Below, one piece after another: positions 53,992 to 61,004 of a stretch of DNA of 64,000 nt. The position numbers and the translations under genes were made by a program. The stretch comes from DASZGL01 sp035938875 (lineage in GTDB: Bacteria > Chloroflexota > Dormibacteria > Aeolococcales > Aeolococcaceae). Below the pieces are notes generated by a model that did no database searches, was not told the origin of the DNA, and saw only the letters and a program-made list of their open reading frames with translations. Position 1 is the first letter of the stretch; every line of letters begins with the position of its first letter. The stretch covers positions 21,887 through 85,886 of the forward strand of contig DASZGL010000023.1 of the NCBI GenBank assembly GCA_035938875.1, written 5' to 3'.

Positions 53992-54669
53992 ATGCCTGCG
54001 ACCAACATCGACACCGAGAAGCAGCGCCGGCTTCGGCGGGTGCGGCTCTATGTCGTCAGTGACGCTTCTGCGCCGGTGGCTCGCGCGCTGGCGTGCGTTG
54101 CTGCCGCGTGCGACGGCGGTGCCGACGCCGTGCAGCTGCGGCGCAAGGGCGACGCCGGTCTCACCGACTATCGGCTCGCCGAGCGCTGCCGCGAGCTGAC
54201 CGCGGCCGCGGGTGTACTGCTCATCGTCAACGATCGCATCGACATCGCCATGGCCTGCGCCGCTGACGGTGTCCACCTCGGCCAGGACGATCTCCCCGTC
54301 GCCGTCGCCCGGCGCCTTTGGCCGGAGGGCATCGTGGGCCGTTCGACGCACTCCGTGGAGCAGGCGATCGCCGCCCTCGGCGACGGGGCCGACTACCTCG
54401 GGGTCGGTCCGGTGTTCGTCACCCCGACCAAGCCAAAGACGCCCGCGGTGGGGCTCGAGCTGGTGAGCGCCGTCGCCACCGCTGGGCTGCCCATTCCCTG
54501 GGTCGCCATCGGAGGCATCGACCGAGACAACCTGAGCACCGTCCTCGAGGCGGGCGCGCCTGCTGTCGCGGTGGTCCGTGCCGTCTGCGCAGCGGACGAT
54601 CCGCGCGCCGCCGCCCGAGAGCTGCGCCGGCTCGTCGACGCTCGGCGAAGCGCGGAGGTGATGGCGTGA
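53992..54669 (+). CDS. thiE: Thiamine-phosphate synthase
   Basis: A 225-residue TIM-barrel enzyme that couples hydroxymethylpyrimidine pyrophosphate with thiazole phosphate to thiamine phosphate. Family blocks are LYVVSDA, DAVQLRRKGDAGL, LLIVNDRIDIAMACAADGVHLGQDDLPV, GRSTHS, ADYLGVGPVFVTPTK and WVAIGGIDRDN. The ATG at 53992 is chosen; GTG at 53986 is in frame. Expression is under the upstream TPP riboswitch. It overlaps thiS by four bases (GTGA). Confidence 0.95.
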   Translation: MPATNIDTEKQRRLRRVRLYVVSDASAPVARALACVAAACDGGADAVQLRRKGDAGLTDYRLAERCRELTAAAGVLLIVNDRIDIAMACAADGVHLGQDDLPVAVARRLWPEGIVGRSTHSVEQAIAALGDGADYLGVGPVFVTPTKPKTPAVGLELVSAVATAGLPIPWVAIGGIDRDNLSTVLEAGAPAVAVVRAVCAADDPRAAARELRRLVDARRSAEVMA

Positions 54670-54875
54670 GCGGCCTGGCCATCATCCTCAACGGCGACCC
54701 GACCGAGGTCGAGGCGCCCCTGACCGTTGCCGACCTGCTGGTGAACCGTGCGGTCAGGCCGGAGCGCGTCGTCGTCGAGCACAACCGGCGCATCCTCAGC
54801 GCCGAGGAGTTCGCCACGGTCTGGCTGGCCGAGGGCGACGAGCTCGAGCTGGTGCAGTTCGTCGGCGGTGGTTGA
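54666..54875 (+). CDS. thiS: Sulfur carrier protein ThiS
   Basis: A 69-residue ubiquitin-like protein ending in GGG after VQFV. The terminal Gly-Gly is thiocarboxylated and donates sulfur to the thiazole ring made by ThiG. The beta-grasp opening IILNGDPTEVEAPLTVADLL and the block RVVVEHNRRIL are typical. The GTG start overlaps thiE. The thiF activating gene and a thiO or thiH gene are not in the window. Confidence 0.92.
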   Translation: MSGLAIILNGDPTEVEAPLTVADLLVNRAVRPERVVVEHNRRILSAEEFATVWLAEGDELELVQFVGGG

Positions 54876-54897
54876 AAGCGCGAGGTTGTAGACACTC

Positions 54898-55689
54898 ATG
54901 GCAGTTACTATCGAGTCGGCCGACCGGCTGCGAATCGGCGATGTCAGCCTTGACAACCGGTTGATCCACGGCACCGGGCGCTTCCCCAGTGACGAGGTGC
55001 TGCGCGCCTGCCTCGACGCCGCCCGTCCGCAGATGGTCACCGTCGCCATCCGCCGTCTGGCTCTCGACGGTGGAGGCCGCAGCGAGCTCGAGGCTGTCGA
55101 TCTGAGCGCTTACACGCTCCTGCCTAACACCGCCGGCGCGACCACCGTCGAACAGTGCGTGCGTCTTGCCCACCTGGCCCGCGCGGGGAGTCTGAGCAAC
55201 CTCATCAAGGTCGAGGTGGTCGGCGACGAACGAACCCTGCTGCCCGATCCTGCCGGCACCCTGGAGGCGACCCGGGTGCTCGTGTCCGAGGGTTTCACCG
55301 TGCTGCCGTACTGCAGTGACGACGTCGTCCTCGCCCTGCGACTCGAGGAGGCGGGCGCTGCGGCGGTGATGCCCGGGGCGGCGCCGATCGGCACCACGCT
55401 GGGCATGCAGAACCCGTTCAACCTTCGCCTCATCATCGACCGCTGCAGCGTGCCCGTGGTCGTCGACGCCGGGTTGGGCGTGCCCTCTGAGGCGGCGCGC
55501 TGCATGGAGTGGGGAGCGGCGGCGGTGCTGGTCAACACCGCCATCGCCCGGGCCAACAATCCTCCTGAGATGGCCAGGGCCTTCAGCGAGGCGGTCGCCG
55601 CGGGCCGCCGCGCCTTCCTCGCCGGCCGCGCCGAGATCAGCCTGGAGGCGGCGCGTTCGTCGCCGCAGACCGGGTTGCCGCCGAGCTGA
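54898..55689 (+). CDS. thiG: Thiazole synthase
   Basis: A 263-residue thiazole synthase. Family blocks are RLIHGTGRFPSDEVLRACLDAA, VTVAIRRLALDG, LLPNTAGATTVEQCVRLA, NLIKVEVVGDERTLLPD and VVVDAGLGVPSEAARCMEWGAAAVLVNTAIA. The Lys in IKVEV forms the Schiff base with deoxyxylulose phosphate. Its stop overlaps the apparent CTG start of thiL. Confidence 0.96.
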   Translation: MAVTIESADRLRIGDVSLDNRLIHGTGRFPSDEVLRACLDAARPQMVTVAIRRLALDGGGRSELEAVDLSAYTLLPNTAGATTVEQCVRLAHLARAGSLSNLIKVEVVGDERTLLPDPAGTLEATRVLVSEGFTVLPYCSDDVVLALRLEEAGAAAVMPGAAPIGTTLGMQNPFNLRLIIDRCSVPVVVDAGLGVPSEAARCMEWGAAAVLVNTAIARANNPPEMARAFSEAVAAGRRAFLAGRAEISLEAARSSPQTGLPPS

Positions 55690-56744
55690 ACGCGCCCTCG
55701 CCGCCGATCGACGCCGCGCTGCGCTCACGGGCGTTCGACACTGGCGGCCCGACCGTCGCCGACGTCGGCGAGAGCGGCCTCTTGTCGCTGTTCACGGCGC
55801 GCGCTGACGGCGACGGTCACGAAGTCCTGGTCGGGCCCGGTGACGACGCGGCCGTCTGGCGTCCCCCGGCGTCGACAGCGGTGGTGGTGACCCAGGACGT
55901 TCTTGTCGAGGATGTCGATTTCTTGCGCTCATGGACGACGCCCTACCTGCTCGGCCGCCGTGCGGCGACCATCTCGCTCAGTGACCTCGCCGCCATGGGC
56001 GCGCGTCCGGCTCTGTGCACCGCCTCGCTGTGCCTTCCGGCGCGCACCTGCGTCGACGACGTGGCGGCGTTGCACCTCGGCCTCGTCGAGGCGGCGTCGG
56101 CCAGCGGTTGCCGGCTGGTCGGTGGAGACGTCAGCGCCACCGCCGGGCCGCTGGTCGTCGACACCGTGGCCATCGGCACGGTGGAGGAGGGGCTGATCCT
56201 ACGCCGTGACGCCGGGCGAGCCGGCGACGTGCTCGCCGTGACCGGGACCCTCGGTCGCGCCGCCGCCGGCCTGCGGCTGCTGCGCGACGGTGACGGCGCT
56301 GCGCCACCGCCGGCTGCCCAGGCGTGGCGTCGGGCGCAGCTGGAGCCGCAGGCGCGCATCGCCGAGGGCATGCGCCTGGCCGCGTCCGGCGTTCTCTGCG
56401 CCGGTGACCTCAGCGACGGACTGCTCGTCGACGCCGCGCGCACGGCCACCAGCAGCGCCTGCGCCGCCGAGCTGTGGCTCGACCACCTGCCGGTCGACGC
56501 CGAGCTGCGTTCGGTGTTCGCCGATGGCTGGGCCGAGCTCGCGCTCGGTGGCGGCGAGGATTTCGAGCTGCTCTTCGCCGCCGCGGATCGGGTTGTCGCC
56601 GGCGTCGTCGCAACCTGGCCGGCGTCGCTGGCTCCGATCACCGTCGTCGGCCGGCTGTGCGAGGGAACCGGCGTCCGTCTCTTCGAGCACGACGGCGGCG
56701 CCGAGCTGCCCCTGCCCAACGTAAGCTCGCGACATTTCGCGTGA
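55686..56744 (+). CDS. thiL: Thiamine-monophosphate kinase, apparent CTG start
   Basis: A kinase making thiamine pyrophosphate from thiamine phosphate, 352 residues from CTG. Mg/ATP-binding blocks are VGPGDDAAVW, TQDVLVEDVDF, RRAATISLSDLAAMGARP, LVGGDVSA and the C-terminal GGGEDFELLFA. The usual N-terminal block TVADVGESGLLSLF lies upstream of the first canonical start, TTG at 55782. No ATG, GTG or TTG occurs in frame from 55641 to that TTG. The CTG at 55686 overlaps the thiG stop as CTGA, so I place the start there. The 3' end overlaps tsaE (GTGA). Confidence 0.9.
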   Translation: MNAPSPPIDAALRSRAFDTGGPTVADVGESGLLSLFTARADGDGHEVLVGPGDDAAVWRPPASTAVVVTQDVLVEDVDFLRSWTTPYLLGRRAATISLSDLAAMGARPALCTASLCLPARTCVDDVAALHLGLVEAASASGCRLVGGDVSATAGPLVVDTVAIGTVEEGLILRRDAGRAGDVLAVTGTLGRAAAGLRLLRDGDGAAPPPAAQAWRRAQLEPQARIAEGMRLAASGVLCAGDLSDGLLVDAARTATSSACAAELWLDHLPVDAELRSVFADGWAELALGGGEDFELLFAAADRVVAGVVATWPASLAPITVVGRLCEGTGVRLFEHDGGAELPLPNVSSRHFA

Positions 56745-57217
56745 GCCGGCCGGCTGTTCGTCGCGTTCTTGCGTCCGAGGCAGAGACCGTTGCCGCCGGG
56801 CGCGATCTCGCTGCGGCGCTGCGGGCCGGCGATCTGCTCGCCGTCGACGGTGAGCTTGGTGCCGGCAAGACGTGCCTGGTTCGCGGCGTCGCCGCCGGGC
56901 TGGGCAACGACCCCGACGCCGTGCGCAGCCCGACGTTCGTGCTCCACCGGGTGTACACGAAGGGACGCATCACCTTGCACCACATCGACCTGTACCGCCT
57001 CGGCCAAGAGGCAGATCCCGGTGTCATCGACCTCCCCTCACTGCTGCGCGACGGAGTAGTCGCTGTGGAATGGGCAATGTACGCGCAGCTTGGCGAGTTC
57101 GACCCGGTACAAATCACCATCGAGTCGCCCGATCCTGGGCAACGCGTCCTCTGCGTCGATGGTGGCGCACCAGCTCGGATCATCGCCGCGTTGACGTCGA
57201 TTTCTGCACAAACATGA
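56741..57217 (+). CDS. tsaE: t6A biosynthesis ATPase TsaE
   Basis: A 158-residue P-loop protein with GELGAGKTCLVRGVAAGLG, SPTFVL and HIDLYRLG, all typical of TsaE. It drives the TsaB-TsaD complex in threonylcarbamoyl transfer to tRNA adenosine 37. GTGA overlap with thiL upstream and ATGA overlap with tsaB downstream couple it to both, putting it in the riboswitch-led transcript. Confidence 0.93.
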   Translation: MSRPAVRRVLASEAETVAAGRDLAAALRAGDLLAVDGELGAGKTCLVRGVAAGLGNDPDAVRSPTFVLHRVYTKGRITLHHIDLYRLGQEADPGVIDLPSLLRDGVVAVEWAMYAQLGEFDPVQITIESPDPGQRVLCVDGGAPARIIAALTSISAQT

Positions 57218-57807
57218 GGATCATCGCAGTGGACACCGCCGATCGCCGGCGCATCACCGTGGTGCTGGCCGACGGCAGCGGTCTGCGTGACGCCATCGTG
57301 CTCAGCAACGTCACCGTCGATCGTGGTCTGCCTCCGGCGCTCGCCGAACTCGACCTCGAAGGGCTGACCGCGCTGGTGGTGGTCACCGGCCCCGGGTCGC
57401 ACACCGGTATCCGCGCGGGCATGGCGGCGCTGCTCGGCATCGCCCAGGCATGCAACCTACCCCTGCACAGCGCCGGCGCGCTGGAGGTGGTGGCCCACGG
57501 AGCGCCCACGGACGCGGCCGTCGTTCATGCCGTCGCCGATGCCGGCCGGGGTGGTCTCTTCGTCGGCGAATTCCGCCGCGTGGCTGACGAACTCGTCGAG
57601 GTCGGCGGGTCGCGCCGTGTTCTCGCCGCCGGTCACCGGCCGCCGGCGGGCGCCGTGACCGTCGCCCTCGATCACCTGCCCCCGGGGTTGGACGAATCCG
57701 TCGTGGTCGCCGCGTCCGACGCGGCACTGGCGGCCGCCGCGCTGGTCGCGGTGCGGCGTCCCGCTCTGCGCCCGGGCGACATCAGCTCGCACGCACCGGC
57801 GGGCTGA
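57214..57807 (+). CDS. tsaB: t6A biosynthesis protein TsaB
   Basis: A 197-residue ASKHA-fold partner of TsaD. It begins MRIIAVDTADRRRITVVL and carries VVVTGPGSHTGIRAGMAALLGIAQ, the family signature. The ATG overlaps the tsaE stop. It serves as the scaffold on which TsaD and TsaE assemble. The rimI gene follows after 87 bases, with its own -10-like box between. Confidence 0.93.
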   Translation: MRIIAVDTADRRRITVVLADGSGLRDAIVLSNVTVDRGLPPALAELDLEGLTALVVVTGPGSHTGIRAGMAALLGIAQACNLPLHSAGALEVVAHGAPTDAAVVHAVADAGRGGLFVGEFRRVADELVEVGGSRRVLAAGHRPPAGAVTVALDHLPPGLDESVVVAASDAALAAAALVAVRRPALRPGDISSHAPAG

Positions 57808-57843
57808 CCGGGCGCTCGGCCGGTCGCTGCGCGCGGCCCCGCG

Positions 57844-57849
57844 TATGAT
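57844..57849 (+). promoter_or_regulatory. Candidate -10 box for rimI-tsaD
   Basis: TATGAT in the gap after tsaB is identical to the thi operon box and could give rimI and tsaD transcription independent of the riboswitch. The leader would be about 40 bases. Confidence 0.4.
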
Positions 57850-57894
57850 GCGAGCCAAGGCGGCGTCGAGCGCCGCCACAGTGCGTGGCGAAGA

Positions 57895-58449
57895 ATGCAG
57901 GTTGTTCCCAAGGTGGCGGTGGATCGCATGCGCGAGGAGGACATCCCCGCGGTGCAGGCGATCGAGCGCGAGGTGTTCCCCACACCGTGGCCGAAGAACG
58001 CCTATCACCGCGAGCTCGCACAGAACCGCCAGGCGTCGTACCTGGTGCTCCGTCAGGACGACGACGTCATCGCCTACGGTGGGCTGTGGAAGGTCGGCGA
58101 CGAGGCGCACGTCACCACCATCGGCGTCCGCGCGCGCGATCAGCACCGCGGTTACGGCCGCGCCCTCTTCAGCGCCCTCATCCACCGCGCCTACGCGCTG
58201 GGTGCGCGCTGGATCACGCTCGAGGTCCGCAACAGCAACGACCACGCCATCCGGCTGTACGAGGGCTTCGGTTTCAAGGTGATCGGCCGGCGTCGCGGGT
58301 ACTACACCGACAACGGCGAGGACGCCATCATCATGTGGAGCGACAGCATCCACGCACCGGCGTTCAAGGCGAACCTGCGCCGGCTGCTCGCCTCATTCGA
58401 CGTCCCTGGCATCGCGGCCGAGCCGCCACCTGACTACCCCGTCAGCTGA
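57895..58449 (+). CDS. rimI: RimI-type ribosomal-protein-alanine N-acetyltransferase
   Basis: A 184-residue GNAT protein: VDRMREEDIPAVQAIEREVFPTPW at the N-terminus, the acetyl-CoA loop DQHRGYGRALFSALI, and LEVRNSNDHAIRLYEGFGFKVIGRRRGYYTDNGEDAIIMW, which is diagnostic of RimI. It acetylates the N-terminus of ribosomal protein S18 and perhaps others. Its location between tsaB and tsaD is the standard arrangement. Its stop overlaps the apparent CTG start of tsaD. Confidence 0.93.
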   Translation: MQVVPKVAVDRMREEDIPAVQAIEREVFPTPWPKNAYHRELAQNRQASYLVLRQDDDVIAYGGLWKVGDEAHVTTIGVRARDQHRGYGRALFSALIHRAYALGARWITLEVRNSNDHAIRLYEGFGFKVIGRRRGYYTDNGEDAIIMWSDSIHAPAFKANLRRLLASFDVPGIAAEPPPDYPVS

Positions 58450-59462
58450 ACATCCTCGCCGTCGAGACCTCGTGCGACGAGACCGCCGCGGCGGTGCTCG
58501 GCGATGGCCGCGCCGTGATGTCGTCGGTGGTGGCATCGCAGATCGCCCGCCACGCGCCAAGTGGAGGGGTCGTCCCCGAGCTGGCGGCGCGGCTGCACGT
58601 CGAGGCGCTCGGCCCCACCGTCGAAGCGGCGCTCGCCGACGTTGACGGCGGATGGAATGCGATCGACGCCATTGCCGTCACCCGGGGTCCGGGACTCGTC
58701 GGCTGCCTGCTGGTCGGTGCCCTGTATGCGCAGGGCGCGGCGCTGGCGCGACGTCTTCCCGTCTGCGGGGTCTCTCACCTGAGTGGGCACATCTACAGCG
58801 CCTGGCTGGACGACGTCGAGCTCGAACCACCGTACCTCGCCCTGGTGGTCAGCGGCGGACACACCGAGTGCGTCCTGCTCGCCGAGCACGGTGTCGCCCG
58901 GCGGCTGTCGGCCACGCGTGACGATGCCGCCGGGGAGGCGTTCGACAAGGTCGCCCGCCTGCTCGGGCTCGGATACCCGGGTGGACCGGCGATCGAGGAG
59001 GCGGCGCGGCGCGGTGATCCTCACCGCTTTCCCTTGCCGCGGACGCGGCTCGACGGCGCCTTTTCCTTCAGCGGGCTGAAGACCGCCGTGCGCTACACCG
59101 TCCGCGACTTGGGCTCGGGCGCGCTCACCGCGGCGGGAACCCCAGCCGACCCGGCGACGGCAGCCGACCTGGCGGCGAGCTTCCAGGCTGCGGTGGTGGA
59201 TCAGCTCGTCGCCGGCCTGGTGTCAGCGCGCCTGGACACCGGCGCCACGCGGGTGGCGGTGGTGGGGGGCGTCGCCGCCAACCAGGCGCTGCGCGGGGCG
59301 GTCGTCGCCCGGCTCGATGACGCGCGGGTGACCGTCCCGCCGCCCTGGCTGTGCACCGACAACGCGGCCATGATCGCCGCCGCTGGCTGGCACCGCCTGC
59401 GCCTTCATGGGCCCGATCCGCCGGGTTTTCCCGTCGACCCCGGGCTCGAGGCGTACGACTGA
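58446..59462 (+). CDS. tsaD: tRNA N6-threonylcarbamoyladenosine transferase TsaD, apparent CTG start
   Basis: A 338-residue TsaD. The N-terminal strand ILAVETSCDETAAAVLGDGR follows directly on CTG AAC. An in-frame stop lies at 58431-58433, and no ATG, GTG or TTG occurs between it and GTG 58494, which would delete this strand. With CTG as residue 1, the metal-binding His residues of HLSGH fall at 111 and 115, the same numbers as in E. coli TsaD. Other blocks are VSGGHTE, GEAFDKVARLLGLGYPGGP and VVGGVAANQALR. The CTG overlaps the rimI stop as CTGA. Confidence 0.95.
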   Translation: MNILAVETSCDETAAAVLGDGRAVMSSVVASQIARHAPSGGVVPELAARLHVEALGPTVEAALADVDGGWNAIDAIAVTRGPGLVGCLLVGALYAQGAALARRLPVCGVSHLSGHIYSAWLDDVELEPPYLALVVSGGHTECVLLAEHGVARRLSATRDDAAGEAFDKVARLLGLGYPGGPAIEEAARRGDPHRFPLPRTRLDGAFSFSGLKTAVRYTVRDLGSGALTAAGTPADPATAADLAASFQAAVVDQLVAGLVSARLDTGATRVAVVGGVAANQALRGAVVARLDDARVTVPPPWLCTDNAAMIAAAGWHRLRLHGPDPPGFPVDPGLEAYD

Positions 59463-59504
59463 CGCGACGCTGCCGTTGCAATGTTTTTGTCGCCGGCGCG
59501 TCGT

Positions 59505-59520
59505 ATTAGGGTACCCTAAT
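59505..59520. promoter_or_regulatory. 16-bp perfect palindrome upstream of the ZIP transporter
   Basis: ATTAGGGTACCCTAAT is a perfect dyad 65 bases before the transporter start. It contains -10-like hexamers (TATTAG at 59504, TACCCT at 59512) and so would overlap the promoter. The TTAGG half-sites resemble operators of DtxR/MntR-type metalloregulators. This is inference. Confidence 0.6.
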
Positions 59521-59585
59521 TCGAGATCGGGGGAGATCGCCGCGGCGCGGCGCCGCCGTCCGGTCGCCCAGGAGGCAGGCATTCG

Positions 59586-60419
59586 ATGACCCTGGCAGGC
59601 ACTGCCGCGCTCGGCGCCGTTGCCGGCCTGACCATCTTTCTCGGCCTTCCCGTGGCGCGCATCGGTAGCCCCGGACCGGGGCGTATGTCGTTCCTCAACT
59701 CGGCATCGGTCGGCGTGCTGCTCTTCCTTCTCTACGACGTCATCCGCAACGCCAGCGAGACGATCACCACGGCGCTCGACAGCGACCGCCTCAAGGGCGT
59801 CGGTTACGGGCTGCTGCTGGCGCTCGGTCTCGGCGTCGGGCTGCTCGGCCTGGTCGGCTTCGAACGGGCGGGCAGGCGCCGACGCGCCTCGGCGACCGGT
59901 CCGGGGGCGATGGCCGCCGTCGCCTCGACGGGTATCGCGGCGAGGGCCTCGCGCCGCGAGCCGCTTGCTCCCGCCTACCGCGTCGCCCTGTTCATCGCCG
60001 TGGGCATCGGCCTGCACAACTTCTCCGAGGGCCTCGCCATCGGGCAGTCGGCGAGCGAGGGCGCGTACCAGCTCTTCGGCGTGCTGGTCATCGGCTTCGG
60101 CCTGCACAACATCACCGAGGGTTTCGGCATCACCGCGCCGCTCATCGGCAAGCAGCCCTCGTGGCGCTTTCTCGGACTCTGCGGCCTGGTGGGTGGCGGT
60201 CCCACCTTCGTCGGCACCTTGCTCGGTTACCAGTCGCAGAGCGCCGCCCTCTCGGTGCTCTTCCTCGCACTCGCCGCCGGCGCCATCATCTACGTCATCG
60301 GCGAGCTTCAGCACGCCGGACGCAAGATCGGCGCCCACGACGTGGCCATGGTCGGCATGCTCACCGGCTTCCTCGCCGCCTACGCGACAGATCTAGTCCT
60401 CCACGTCGCCGGAGCGTAA
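59586..60419 (+). CDS. ZIP family metal transporter
   Basis: A 277-residue polytopic protein with about eight membrane segments. The ZIP metal-binding signatures are GLHNFSEGLAIGQ and GLHNITEGFGI in helices IV and V. The cytoplasmic loop (about residues 90-125) is basic. ZIP proteins bring zinc, manganese or iron into the cytosol. AGGAGG lies nine bases before the ATG. The palindrome upstream suggests metal-dependent repression. It is a single-gene unit between tsaD and groES. Confidence 0.92.
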   Translation: MTLAGTAALGAVAGLTIFLGLPVARIGSPGPGRMSFLNSASVGVLLFLLYDVIRNASETITTALDSDRLKGVGYGLLLALGLGVGLLGLVGFERAGRRRRASATGPGAMAAVASTGIAARASRREPLAPAYRVALFIAVGIGLHNFSEGLAIGQSASEGAYQLFGVLVIGFGLHNITEGFGITAPLIGKQPSWRFLGLCGLVGGGPTFVGTLLGYQSQSAALSVLFLALAAGAIIYVIGELQHAGRKIGAHDVAMVGMLTGFLAAYATDLVLHVAGA

Positions 60420-60520
60420 TGGCCAACCACCAGACATCCACGGCGAGCGAAGCGAGCCGCCCCTCTCCCGTGGCCGCCAGCGCCCGCGTGAGCGACAGGC
60501 CTCGAACCTCAGCGGTCCCC

Positions 60521-60550
60521 TTGCCGCACTGGCACTCGATCCGCTAGAGT
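60521..60550 (+). promoter_or_regulatory. Candidate promoter of groES-groEL
   Basis: TTGCCG at 60521-60526 and TAGAGT at 60545-60550 are 18 bases apart, directly upstream of the CIRCE operator, which would cover the transcription start. Confidence 0.6.
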
Positions 60551-60551
60551 G

Positions 60552-60578
60552 TTAGCAGTCTCGCATCCCGAGTGCTAA
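60552..60578 (+). promoter_or_regulatory. CIRCE operator (HrcA binding site)
   Basis: TTAGCAGTC, nine bases, then GAGTGCTAA: the CIRCE inverted repeat with a single mismatch from the consensus left arm TTAGCACTC. HrcA bound here represses groESL until heat or protein damage. The hrcA gene is not in the window. Confidence 0.93.
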
Positions 60579-60604
60579 GTCTGTCCGGAGGAGGTCTGGA
60601 GCCT

Positions 60605-60913
60605 GTGGCCGTCAATCTTCGTCCCCTTGCCGATCGCGTCGTCATCAAGCCCCTCGAGCGCGAGGAGATGACCAAGAGCGGAATCGTGCTGCCCGACACT
60701 GCCAAGGAGAAGCCCCAGGAGGGCCTCATCGAGGCGGTGGGCAACGGCCGCTACAACGAGCAGTCGGGCCAGCGTGTGGCGCTGGACGTCAAGGTCGGTG
60801 ACCGGGTCATCTACGCCAAGTACGCCGGCAGTGAGGTGAAGATCGACGAGGAGGAGTACCTGATCCTCTCGGAGAAGGACATCCTCGCCATCGTCGGCAG
60901 CAACGGCAAGTAG
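60605..60913 (+). CDS. groES: Co-chaperonin GroES
   Basis: A 102-residue Gro[39 protein letters not shown] contains the mobile loop that binds GroEL, and [23 protein letters not shown] is the C-terminal block. The start is GTG at 60605 with GGAG three bases and GGAGGAGG further upstream. It caps GroEL to enclose folding substrates. Confidence 0.97.
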   Translation: MAVNLRPLADRVVIKPLEREEMTKSGIVLPDTAKEKPQEGLIEAVGNGRYNEQSGQRVALDVKVGDRVIYAKYAGSEVKIDEEEYLILSEKDILAIVGSNGK

Positions 60914-61004
60914 CTCGCGGCGGCCGGCGCTCCAGCAAGGAAGCGCAGGCGCCATTGTCCCCTGACTACTGCCGTGCATTCCCACATCCGGAGGTCCTGG
61001 TCGC

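Noticed and set aside
53958..54062. Short upstream open frame (ATG at 53958) between the TPP riboswitch and thiE
   Set aside because: It overlaps thiE, lacks a ribosome binding site of its own and encodes Arg/Pro/Ala-rich sequence; the ATG is part of a small hairpin in the expression platform.
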